A DNA stretch of 5,794 bases from CAWELS01 sp964468205. Its GTDB lineage: Bacteria; Acidobacteriota; Terriglobia; Bryobacterales; Bryobacteraceae. Shown piece after piece: positions 1 through 5,783 of the stretch. Each line of letters begins with the position of its first letter. Position 1 is the first letter of the stretch. The notes below the pieces were generated by a model, which was given only the letters and a program-made list of their open reading frames with translations, was not told the DNA's origin and did no database searches. The translations under genes were made by a program, and so were the position numbers. The DNA is taken from assembly GCA_964468205.1 (NCBI GenBank), contig CAYXVG010000158.1, positions 1 to 5,794 of the forward strand, in the 5' to 3' direction.

Positions 1-885
1 AGAAGATCAGGCAAGTGTGGCTGATCAGGTCGATCCCGGTCTCGATGATTTTCGGATGGCAGATCGTTACCTGAACCCCTTCTCGAAGGCGCTTCGCGAA
101 CCAAGCCTCGCGCTTGTCGGTCGCAACATCAGACGTGAGGACCGCCACCCGGATCCCCTCCTGCCCGAGGATTCGTTCGAGGCGCCTGGTCACATCACGT
201 TTCCGGGTGTAGACGGCATAGACGTGGCAGCGGTTGCCGCGGCTCAACTCCATCTTGATCTCAGACACCAGCCGCCGCTCCTTGGCCTGGATGACAGCCG
301 TGTCGAGATCCTGTGTTTCAGCGATCACGAACTTCTGGCGTGTTTCCGTTTCCGGGTCGTATTCGTAGCCGATCAGTTCACCAAGGCCGAAGGGACGGTC
401 CGGATACAGCAGGAGGGCGTTCAGGCCAGTGCTCAGTGCGGATTGATTCCCACGATGTGCTCGGATAGCGCTTCGGACATCTTCTTCCAGCTTCCTGTAC
501 GCCGAACCAAGGGCCTCGTCCAAAGGTACGCCGATCACTTCCTCCCGGTACGGTGGCAGTTCGTTCGATATGTCCTCCAACGAGACGAACGCGCCGAGAC
601 CCATCAAGTACTGTCCGAACAAGAGAGGGGAGGCCCCGGGTTTCCTCTTGATCCGGCGGGTGACACGAGATCTCGAGCACTCGTTGTCGGTTGGCTCGAT
701 CGTGGTGATTCTTTCCAGTACGCCGTACGTTTCGGCGAAGGATCGCAGACCTGCCTGCCCCCACTCGTAACCTTGCTCGATCATCTTGTGAGGCTCGAGG
801 CGAAACAGGATGTTGTAGAGATTATCTCGTGATTTTTCGTGATTCTGATTATGAGGCTGCCTGGCGGCGCAACGAAACTTGCGGT
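1..885 (-). pseudogene. SNF2-like helicase, C-terminal fragment, N-terminus missing
   Basis: The minus strand is open from the left edge to beyond the hairpin at 886. It reads as the C-terminal part of a large superfamily-2 (SNF2-like) helicase, continuing past position 1. In order it shows a family-type segment (NLYNILFRLEP, then GYEWGQAG and YGVLERI), a linker, then the second motor lobe: HVYAVYTRKRDV (about 214-179), VAVLTSDV, and the motif V-like CHPKIIETGIDLI (about 50-12). Motifs I and II (Walker A, DExx) would lie upstream, but that DNA is the hairpin and a recombinase gene, so the fragment cannot be an active ATPase. The frame stays open through the hairpin to an ATG at 982 with no good ribosome site; I regard that extension as fortuitous. 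The exact 5' breakpoint is uncertain, between about 840 and 885. Family assignment is by recalled motif pattern; subfamily and role are unknown. A plus-strand frame at 17-832 is its shadow. Confidence 0.7.
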
Positions 886-946
886 CGGCGTTTGGCGGCT
901 GACGGAAGGAGGGCGTAGCCCGACTGGAGTTAGCCGCCAAACGCCG
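886..946 (+). repeat. Left hairpin repeat, inverted copy of 5720-5783
   Basis: Bases 886-900 and 932-946 form a perfect 15-bp stem (CGGCGTTTGGCGGCT and its complement). The 31-nt loop at 901-931 contains a small inner hairpin, GGGC-GTA-GCCC, at 911-921. The reverse complement of the loop matches the loop of the right copy except for a 3-nt gap. The hairpin ends 26 bp before the first recombinase start, so it would probably lie in that gene's leader if transcription starts to its left. There is no T-tract, so it is not a standard rho-independent terminator. It could be an element end, a recombination site or a dispersed genomic repeat. Confidence 0.85.
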
Positions 947-962
947 TGTGCCGGTGAAGCCC

Positions 963-970
963 AGGTGGGG
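963..970 (+). promoter_or_regulatory. Ribosome binding site that favours the GTG start at 973
   Basis: AGGTGGGG lies two bases before GTG 973, its AGG part 7 bases away. The next candidate start, ATG 988, has no purine-rich site in front of it. I therefore prefer the GTG start, although the Shine-Dalgarno match is only moderate. Confidence 0.5.
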
Positions 971-972
971 AC

Positions 973-2262
973 GTGAGACCATTTGCCATGCCGCTTTTCT
1001 GGGTAGAGAAGGTTCCGAATGAATACCCCGCGTTTCGCGTGATGGGCCCGGACGGAGAGCCTGTGAGTGAGATTCAGGAGTTTCTCCGTTACTTGGCGAC
1101 CTGTGGACGTTCAGCGTACACCTTGCGTTCCTATGCCACTGGACTTGCTCACTTCTTTGGCTGGTTGCATCGGTCCGGCAATCACTTGGACGAGGTGACA
1201 CGTCATATTGCGGGACAGTACATCGCCGCCTTCGGTCGTGATCCGAAGAAGCGACTCGGTGCTCGCCAAATCACAGACTGCGGTGCAGACCACCCGGGCA
1301 CCCAAACGACTGGTTTTGGTGAGCGGCGGCGGCCACGCACGATCAACCATCGCCTGAGCGTGCTGGCCTCGTATTTCGCATTCCGTATTCGCCAGGACGA
1401 AGATCGCGGCAGCGGGGCATGGCTCCAAAAAGACAACCCGGTTTCTGCAGCCGGTGGCGATGGGCGTCACGGTTTAGCGGGCCGAAACCAGCCTACTCGA
1501 AGACGACCTGGAGAGTTTCGGAGGAGGGTGCCTCACGAAATTCACCGGCCGCTCGATCCAGCTGATGCGGAACAGATCATCATAGCGGCCAACTCTTACC
1601 GCGACAAAGCAATTCTCACGCTGCTCTTCCGTACCGGCCAGCGCATCGGGGATTGGAACGATATCGCCGGGAGGCACGGCGTGCTGGGAATGGAACTGAA
1701 AGACATTGACGAGAAGAGAAGAACGATCACCGTCCGTCTGAAAGGGGATCGGGATGAACATCGAGTGCCCGTAACCGACGATTTCTGGTTGCTCTTTCAT
1801 CGTTATCTGGCGGATGAGCGTCGACCCAGGCTACCGACACCGGCGGCGTGGTTGGCTGCGCGCAGGGGGAAGGGGAAACCGCTGTCGTACATCGCCTTCG
1901 AGTCTTCACTGCGATATCTCAGCCGCAAGCCTGGAGTCAACGTGCATGCTCACCTGTTCCGTCACACGGTGGCTCAGGCTGTGCTGGAAACGACCGGGAA
2001 TCTCAAAGTGGCACAGGAACTCCTCGGTCACGCTCACGTGACTACGACCGCCGACTTATATATGCGTGTTGACGAGCGCATGCTGGTCGAAGCGGTTTCG
2101 GCCGCGAAGTCCGTGGTTGAAGGAGGCAAGTGCCGAGGAAATGCATCCGCGCCGCCTGCCGGTGAGCGATATGCGTTTCCCTACGACGCGAAAACGATTG
2201 AAGAACTGGAGAAGGCTTCTGTGAAGAAACCGCATTCGGGAGGAGTGAATCGTGACGCCTGA
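973..2262 (+). CDS. Tyrosine recombinase, TnpA-like (first of pair)
   Basis: A 429-aa site-specific recombinase/transposase of the phage-integrase (tyrosine recombinase) family, which cuts and rejoins DNA through a covalent 3'-phosphotyrosine. The N-terminal part (about 30-150) fits a SAM-like core-binding domain (EIQEFLRYLATCGRSAYTLRSYATGL). The catalytic domain follows from about 190, with Arg224 (TGQRIGD), Lys257 (RLKGDR), His327-Leu-Phe-Arg330 (HLFRH), His353 (LGHAHVTTT) and the nucleophile Tyr363 (DLYMRV). All expected residues are present, so it looks active. About 60 residues follow the tyrosine, with no recognised domain. The GTG start is chosen for its ribosome site; ATG 988 is the alternative. 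The gene overlaps the next recombinase by 11 bp, implying translational coupling. Its size and its pairing with a larger recombinase resemble Tn554 TnpA; a RIT element would need a third recombinase, which is absent here. Family certain, Tn554 affiliation probable. Confidence 0.93.
   Translation: MRPFAMPLFWVEKVPNEYPAFRVMGPDGEPVSEIQEFLRYLATCGRSAYTLRSYATGLAHFFGWLHRSGNHLDEVTRHIAGQYIAAFGRDPKKRLGARQITDCGADHPGTQTTGFGERRRPRTINHRLSVLASYFAFRIRQDEDRGSGAWLQKDNPVSAAGGDGRHGLAGRNQPTRRRPGEFRRRVPHEIHRPLDPADAEQIIIAANSYRDKAILTLLFRTGQRIGDWNDIAGRHGVLGMELKDIDEKRRTITVRLKGDRDEHRVPVTDDFWLLFHRYLADERRPRLPTPAAWLAARRGKGKPLSYIAFESSLRYLSRKPGVNVHAHLFRHTVAQAVLETTGNLKVAQELLGHAHVTTTADLYMRVDERMLVEAVSAAKSVVEGGKCRGNASAPPAGERYAFPYDAKTIEELEKASVKKPHSGGVNRDA
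2238..2245 (+). promoter_or_regulatory. Ribosome binding site of the second recombinase
   Basis: GGGAGGAG lies 6 bases before GTG 2252 and inside the 3' end of the upstream gene. It is a strong Shine-Dalgarno match that fixes the start of the long recombinase and supports coupled translation. Confidence 0.7.
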
Positions 2263-4450
2263 CCTGAATCCACGTTCGGGTGCAGCGCTGAGAAGCGCTC
2301 CGTACAACAGAATCAATCTGCTCGAGTATCTCACCGCAGTGCTTGCTCAGCTGCGATTCCCGGCAGACCGGAAAGGGCGGACGGCAAGCGCCTGTAGGGG
2401 AGTTGTGAAGGCTTTGGACAACTGTGCTGGTCCTACTCTCCAGGATCGATGGTTCAGTTTCGAGCAGACCGTGTGGCCTCAATGGATGGCCGGCAAGGAT
2501 CGCCCGGCCTGCCGGTGGAGATGGGGCACACGGGTCATCGTTGTAAGCCGGGCGGTTCTGCCTAGCTGGGAGTGGATTAGCAATATACGCGTCCAACTCT
2601 GGATATCTTGTCTGCCGGTCGGCGACCCACTCGTCGCGGAGCGCGACCGCTTGGCAGAAGTCCTCGAGCAATCTTCCTGGATGACTCCTGAGGGCCGAGG
2701 GGTGGCCATCAGTTGCGCAGTCCGGATCCTTCTGACCCGTGGCTACCATTCACTGGCTGAGATTACCGAGGATGACCTGACCGCGATCCCATCGTGGTCT
2801 CATGGCTCCGACACCTTGGATGTCGCACTCTGCTCAATGGGAGTTTTTGCGCGAACGCCACAACGGGGGGCGACACGGCGTCTGCGCCAAGGGCGTCGCA
2901 CGATTGCAGAGATAGTCGCGACCTCGAACATACCCGAGCGCTTCCAGGAGGTGACCATTCTGTACCTGGAAACCTACACTGCCAGGATTAGCGACCTCTA
3001 TGCCAGCCAGCGACAGAAGGCTACGGCGCTGGGCCATTTCTGGCGTTTTCTCTCGGAGCGATACCCTAATGTAAACACGTCCGCCGACGTGCTTCCCGCG
3101 CACGCGCGCGCCTATGTGCCATTCGCAATCGAACAGGTTTGCGGTGGACACCATGGGGACAGCAATAGAGGGGGATCCCGCGTAACCGCTCATACCCGTC
3201 TCGTTCACGTCCGCGCGTTCTTCACTGACATCTGCACCTGGGCAAGCGAACCAGATTCACCATTTGCGGCTCTGGCGCCGCGCGCAATACCTCTGACTCG
3301 CTACGATCTGGCCGGAATGGGCTTCGACAAGGAGCGGAAGCAGGTTCAGAAGCGCATGGTTGCCACCGTTCTCGATCTTGAGCGGGAAATGCCGAACATC
3401 CGGGCATTCGCCCTCCAGAAATGGCACGAGGCTGAAGCGGCCCTCAAGGCGGACGAAACGAACACGCGGCTGAGGACCGCCGAAAGTGATGCGTTTTGGG
3501 ACTGGGGCCTGCTCGAACTGCTGGTGCAAAGTGGCCTTCGGATCGAGGAGGCGAGCGAATTGACCACGCTCGACGTAATCAAACGCCGTATGCCGGACGG
3601 GCGTGTCTACTATATGCTTCACGTCAAGCCATCGAAGTATGATCGCGCCCGGGTGCTTCCGATCGGCGATGGTTTGGGGCGGGTGATCGCTGAGATGATC
3701 AGGCACGTCAAGAACTTCAACGGCACGGAGACCGTACCTTTCTGCGATCACTGGGATCACCACGAGAAACGCCCTTTACCCAAGGCGCCTTACGTGGTGC
3801 GAGCGCCGAGACACCCCAGTGCGCTCGGAATGCAAGGAATACGCCGTCGGCTGCGACTGTTGTCGGCCGCCGCTGGCGCAAGGAAGGCCGATGGTACACC
3901 GCTGCGCCTCCATCCACACGATTGCCGCCGGGTCTTCGCCACCGAGCATCTCAACAACAACACTCCCGTACATGTAATCCAAGCACTTCTTGGCCACGCC
4001 ACGATCGATACGGTCATGGTTTACGCCAAGCTCTACCCGCAAACCATGGTTGAAGAGTACCGAAAGGCGGTGCGGGGTCTTTATACCGCCTTTCACGGAG
4101 CCGAGAGTCTACGCAATCCGACCGCTGAGGAATGGGCGGCTTTCTCTGCGAGCTGCAGCATGCGCGATATGGGCACGCACTTGTGCGCGTTGCCCACCGG
4201 CGAGCATTGTCCAAAGGGACTGGTCTGCCTGGGGTGTGTCCATGCACAGCCGAAGAAAAGCGCCGCCCCAGTCTTTCGACGGATGCTGGCCAGTCATGAG
4301 CGTGAGCGGGTGGCAGCAAAAGCGAGAGGGGAGCCGGCAGGCCAGATAGCCGCCAGAGAACTCGAAGTGGCGCGCATTCGCGGCGCACTACAGCGCGCCG
4401 AAGAGTTAACCAGCGATGTCGCCGCAGCGATCGAGGCCGCATGCGGCTAA
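2252..4450 (+). CDS. Large tyrosine recombinase, TnpB-like (second of pair)
   Basis: A 732-aa tyrosine recombinase, longer than Tn554 TnpB (about 630 aa). Residues 1-220 match nothing I recognise. A core-binding-like region lies at about 225-345 (FQEVTILYLETYTARISDLY). The catalytic domain spans about 410-605: Arg430 (SGLRIEEA), Lys459 or Lys462 (HVKPSK), His556-Asp-Cys-Arg559, His582 (LLGHATIDT) and nucleophile Tyr591 (MVYAKLYP). The set is complete. Next comes a Cys/His cluster (Cys645, His652, Cys653, Cys659, Cys662, His664), a plausible zinc site, and a charged helical tail at about 675-730 with coiled-coil character. It starts at GTG 2252 inside the upstream gene's last codons. In Tn554 both TnpA and TnpB are needed for transposition, so the two proteins here probably act together at the element ends. 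The catalytic call is firm; TnpB affiliation rests on size, order and the Cys-rich tail. Confidence 0.92.
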   Translation: MTPDLNPRSGAALRSAPYNRINLLEYLTAVLAQLRFPADRKGRTASACRGVVKALDNCAGPTLQDRWFSFEQTVWPQWMAGKDRPACRWRWGTRVIVVSRAVLPSWEWISNIRVQLWISCLPVGDPLVAERDRLAEVLEQSSWMTPEGRGVAISCAVRILLTRGYHSLAEITEDDLTAIPSWSHGSDTLDVALCSMGVFARTPQRGATRRLRQGRRTIAEIVATSNIPERFQEVTILYLETYTARISDLYASQRQKATALGHFWRFLSERYPNVNTSADVLPAHARAYVPFAIEQVCGGHHGDSNRGGSRVTAHTRLVHVRAFFTDICTWASEPDSPFAALAPRAIPLTRYDLAGMGFDKERKQVQKRMVATVLDLEREMPNIRAFALQKWHEAEAALKADETNTRLRTAESDAFWDWGLLELLVQSGLRIEEASELTTLDVIKRRMPDGRVYYMLHVKPSKYDRARVLPIGDGLGRVIAEMIRHVKNFNGTETVPFCDHWDHHEKRPLPKAPYVVRAPRHPSALGMQGIRRRLRLLSAAAGARKADGTPLRLHPHDCRRVFATEHLNNNTPVHVIQALLGHATIDTVMVYAKLYPQTMVEEYRKAVRGLYTAFHGAESLRNPTAEEWAAFSASCSMRDMGTHLCALPTGEHCPKGLVCLGCVHAQPKKSAAPVFRRMLASHERERVAAKARGEPAGQIAARELEVARIRGALQRAEELTSDVAAAIEAACG

Positions 4451-4577
4451 GCGGAAACGGGTGCTGGCTGCGGCACAGCAACCGAGGGGGATCAGCATCG
4501 AGCGCTTCGATCTGTGCCAGATGAGCTCCTGCCTTGCTGGCCCTCCACGGTCCGCTCTTGTGTTTTCCAGGGCGCCC
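4451..4577. other. Convergent intergenic gap; expected tnpC not recognisable
   Basis: This 127-bp gap separates the convergent recombinase and antitoxin genes. In Tn554 a small tnpC gene follows tnpB. Here an ATG at 4416 opens a plus-strand frame overlapping the recombinase end, starting MSPQRSRPHAAKRKR and reading basic and plausible to about 4530. It then continues into the antisense of the antitoxin without resembling TnpC. It might be a tnpC remnant, but I cannot show it. I see no T-tailed hairpin terminator for either operon. Confidence 0.35.
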
Positions 4578-4922
4578 CTATGCCACAGAAAGCGTCAACC
4601 GGCCGTTCGGCCTACTCTTGGGCGTCGGCTTGATAACGATGTGGACATCCCGGCCCAATCGGGTCAGGCATTCCAACAACCGGTGCTCCGAGACCCCACG
4701 AAACCGCCCTTTCAGGAGGGCCGAAACCTTCGGCTGCGTTAGCCCCAGAATCTCTGCAGCGTGGGCTTGGGTAAGCGCTCGCCGCTGGACGATCTCGGCG
4801 ATCTTTGCGGCCAGTTGGGCCTTAACCAGCATGCCCTCGCTGTCCGCATAGCCGAGGTCGGCATACACGTTCCCTGATCCTTCCTCGACTGAGGTGCCCT
4901 GTACGACTCGCCGTTTCTTCAT
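4578..4922 (-). CDS. XRE-family antitoxin, HigA-like (HTH_37 type)
   Basis: A 114-aa helix-turn-helix protein that should neutralise the adjacent toxin and repress the shared promoter. The N-terminal half carries the segment typical of this antitoxin group (SGNVYADLGYADSEGMLVKA, about 16-35, then QLAAKIAEIV). The helix-turn-helix is at about 50-72 (LTQAHAAEILGLTQPKVSAL), followed by the conserved LLECLTRLGRDVHIVI (about 82-97). The ATG at 4922 overlaps the toxin stop as ATGA, and AAGGAG at 4931-4936 lies 8 bases ahead. It is the second gene of a toxin-first operon, the usual order for HigBA-like systems of this type. The C-terminal tail is basic and short. Nothing looks damaged. Family assignment is from motif pattern, not a search; the name higA is not certain enough to give as a symbol. 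Confidence 0.9.
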   Translation of the reverse strand: MKKRRVVQGTSVEEGSGNVYADLGYADSEGMLVKAQLAAKIAEIVQRRALTQAHAAEILGLTQPKVSALLKGRFRGVSEHRLLECLTRLGRDVHIVIKPTPKSRPNGRLTLSVA

Positions 4923-5287
4923 AACGATAGCTCCTTGGCGATTTGCTCCGCGACCTTGAGACGATCGCGGATCAGATCAATATCGGCCTTGGGCGTGGAG
5001 GCGCCTCGCGTGGACTTCTTCTGGAACATATGCAGCACGAACACCGCGCCCTTGAACCGTACGGTGTAGACGGCTCGATACGTGCTCCGATCCCAATCCT
5101 CGACAACCTCCAGGATGCCAGCGGAGCCGAAGCCTTTGAGAGGCTTGGCCTGTGCGTGCTTCTTGCCGGCTTGAGCAAGGTAAAGAGCATATCCAAAGAG
5201 GTCCACAACTGGCCCGGGCAAGGAACGCAGATCTCTTTTTGAGCTTCCCACCCAGTACAGCGGTTTTAGGGACGGAGGTTTGTCCAC
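4919..5287 (-). CDS. RelE/HigB-fold toxin, phage Gp49-like (DUF891)
   Basis: A 122-aa toxin of the RelE superfamily, Gp49-like branch. Characterised members are ribosome-associated mRNA interferases; that activity is inferred here. Recognisable segments are LKPLYWVGSSKRDL (7-20), the helix VVDLFGYALYLAQAGK (27-42), KPLKGFG (48-54), the strand YRAVYTVRF (70-78), FVLHMFQKKS (83-92), and the C-terminal helix with ADIDLIRDRL (101-110). Basic Lys and Arg residues in the strands and the FQKKS segment fit an RNA-binding face. The start is GTG 5287: the next in-frame codons upstream reach a TGA, and the frame aligns well with LKPLYWVGSS soon after the start. It precedes and overlaps the antitoxin by 4 bp. 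The -10 box at 5296-5301 sits only 8 bases upstream, so the transcript would be nearly leaderless. On a mobile element such a pair commonly stabilises inheritance; that role is inferred. Confidence 0.9.
   Translation of the reverse strand: MDKPPSLKPLYWVGSSKRDLRSLPGPVVDLFGYALYLAQAGKKHAQAKPLKGFGSAGILEVVEDWDRSTYRAVYTVRFKGAVFVLHMFQKKSTRGASTPKADIDLIRDRLKVAEQIAKELSL
4931..4936 (-). promoter_or_regulatory. Antitoxin ribosome binding site inside toxin gene
   Basis: The minus strand reads AAGGAG, 8 bases before the antitoxin ATG. It is much stronger than anything before the toxin start. That asymmetry would favour antitoxin over toxin synthesis from one mRNA. Confidence 0.65.
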
Positions 5288-5295
5288 CTGGCTTC

Positions 5296-5317
5296 ATTAT
5301 ACCCACATTGGTATAAT
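5296..5317 (-). promoter_or_regulatory. Toxin-antitoxin operator palindrome with -10 box
   Basis: ATTATACC (5296-5303) and GGTATAAT (5310-5317) are perfect 8-bp inverted repeats around CACATT. Each arm carries TATAAT: on the minus strand at 5296-5301, directed at the toxin, and on the plus strand at 5312-5317, where TGG precedes it to give an extended -10. No good -35 box is visible for either strand. The position over the promoter and the dyad symmetry fit an antitoxin-bound operator with autorepression; binding is inferred. Confidence 0.7.
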
Positions 5318-5328
5318 CCCGTACTCGC

Positions 5329-5604
5329 CTATCGTGGTAAATGAGGCACAAGGGTGATCGGCGGCGATTGCCTGGCCAGGAGGCGAAGCAGGGTCTTCAG
5401 AGCGTTTTTCGCCGCTCGGCTGTAGGCCTCGTCCTGCTTGAACTGGGCAAGAGTAAATGTACCGGAAGCTGCTCCGTCTCAGGACTTCTCTCCAGTGCAC
5501 AGAAATCGTTCGATGACCAGCGCCGACAAGGAGCCGGCCTCCGTTGCCCGCCTGGCCGCTTCTTCGATGCACTGATGAACCGCTTTGAGTTTGTCTTGTT
5601 CCAC
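5329..5604 (-). pseudogene. Decayed small gene with in-frame stop, family unknown
   Basis: One minus-strand frame reads like real protein on both sides of a TGA at 5479-5481. From a GTG at 5604 it gives 41 residues (VEQDKLKAVHQCIEEAARRA, then GSLSALVIERFL). After the TGA come 49 more (TFTLAQFKQDEAYSRAAKNA, then a Leu/Arg-rich end) to a TAG at 5329-5331. The second half has no ATG, GTG or TTG near its beginning, so it is not an independent gene. Composition is alpha-helical and Ala/Glu/Lys-rich. I do not recognise the family. It lies just upstream of the toxin promoter on the same strand. A sequencing error rather than decay could explain the stop. Overlapping frames on both strands (minus 5297-5713, plus 5341-5619) look less protein-like. 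Confidence 0.35.
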
Positions 5605-5719
5605 TTCTGTTGTGGATGAGGCGCACCTGAAAGGAAGTCATACGACTTCCTGCGATCGTCCGCAATCCCTTCACCGAATTCTTCGCGTCCATCGCCGGAC
5701 CACGGGAAGACAAGACCGC
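5605..5719. other. Stretch without a supportable gene before right hairpin
   Basis: On the minus strand a short open stretch at about 5714-5640 gives LVFPWSGDGREEFGEGIADD, which looks protein-like. It has no start codon with a ribosome site and is in a different frame from the decayed gene at 5329-5604. It might be the frameshifted front of that gene or an unrelated remnant. The small hairpin at 5632-5651 lies inside it. Confidence 0.3.
5632..5651. repeat. Perfect 8-bp hairpin
   Basis: AGGAAGTC (5632-5639) and GACTTCCT (5644-5651) pair perfectly around ATAC. Neither side has a T-tract, so a terminator is unlikely. It could be an operator or transcript hairpin upstream of the decayed gene, or chance. 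Confidence 0.5.
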
Positions 5720-5783
5720 GCTCGGGGGGCGGCTAACTCCAGTCGGCGGGCTACGCCCTCCTTCCGTCAGCCGCCCCCCGAGC
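5720..5783 (-). repeat. Right hairpin repeat, inverted copy of 886-946
   Basis: Bases 5720-5734 and 5769-5783 form a perfect 15-bp stem (GCTCGGGGGGCGGCT and its complement). The 34-nt loop at 5735-5768 has an inner GGGC-TAC-GCCC hairpin at 5748-5758. The loop equals the reverse complement of the left loop plus three bases near 5745-5748. The inner 7 bp of the stem (GGCGGCT) are shared with the left copy; the outer 8 bp are not, yet remain self-complementary. Only 11 bases of the window lie beyond it, and nothing can be said about them. Confidence 0.85.

Larger units (their letters stand above)
886..5783. mobile_element. Putative Tn554-like element bounded by inverted hairpins
   Basis: Two hairpins with the same core in opposite orientation bracket two tyrosine recombinases, a toxin-antitoxin pair and a decayed gene. 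The paired short/long recombinases resemble TnpA/TnpB of Tn554, and a broken helicase gene abuts the left end, as expected for an insertion. Classical Tn554 has no terminal inverted repeats and makes no target duplication, so using the hairpins as the element ends is my inference. The true ends could be elsewhere, including outside the window. No target-site duplication is visible next to the hairpins. Confidence 0.45.

Noticed and set aside
17..832. Long plus-strand open frame of 271 codons
   Set aside because: It is antisense to the helicase fragment, whose recognisable motifs fix the minus strand as coding; the plus translation shows no family pattern.
886..946. Rho-independent terminator
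   Set aside because: The stem is strong, but the loop is 31 nt with internal structure and no T-tract follows on either strand. A second inverted copy also exists.
2042..2749. Minus-strand frame of 235 codons
   Set aside because: It lies across the junction of the two recombinase genes, whose overlap, ribosome site and catalytic motifs are on the plus strand. Its translation is Arg/Pro/Ser-rich like a shadow.
3257..3763. Minus-strand frame of 168 codons
   Set aside because: It is antisense to the catalytic domain of the large recombinase, including Arg430, so it is a shadow.
973..4450. RIT (recombinase-in-trio) element
   Set aside because: Only two recombinase genes are present, and the second is much longer than RIT proteins; the region after it encodes no third recombinase.
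5341..5619. Plus-strand frame of 92 codons just downstream of an extended -10 box
   Set aside because: The position is tempting, but there is no clear ribosome site, the composition is shadow-like, and the minus frame over the same DNA reads more like protein.
5720..5783. Integron attC site
   Set aside because: The folded shape is similar, but the boxes next to the loop (GGCTAAC, GTCAGCC) do not fit the RYYYAAC/GTTRRRY consensus, and the conserved part is the centre rather than the ends. There is no integron-type integrase with its extra domain.
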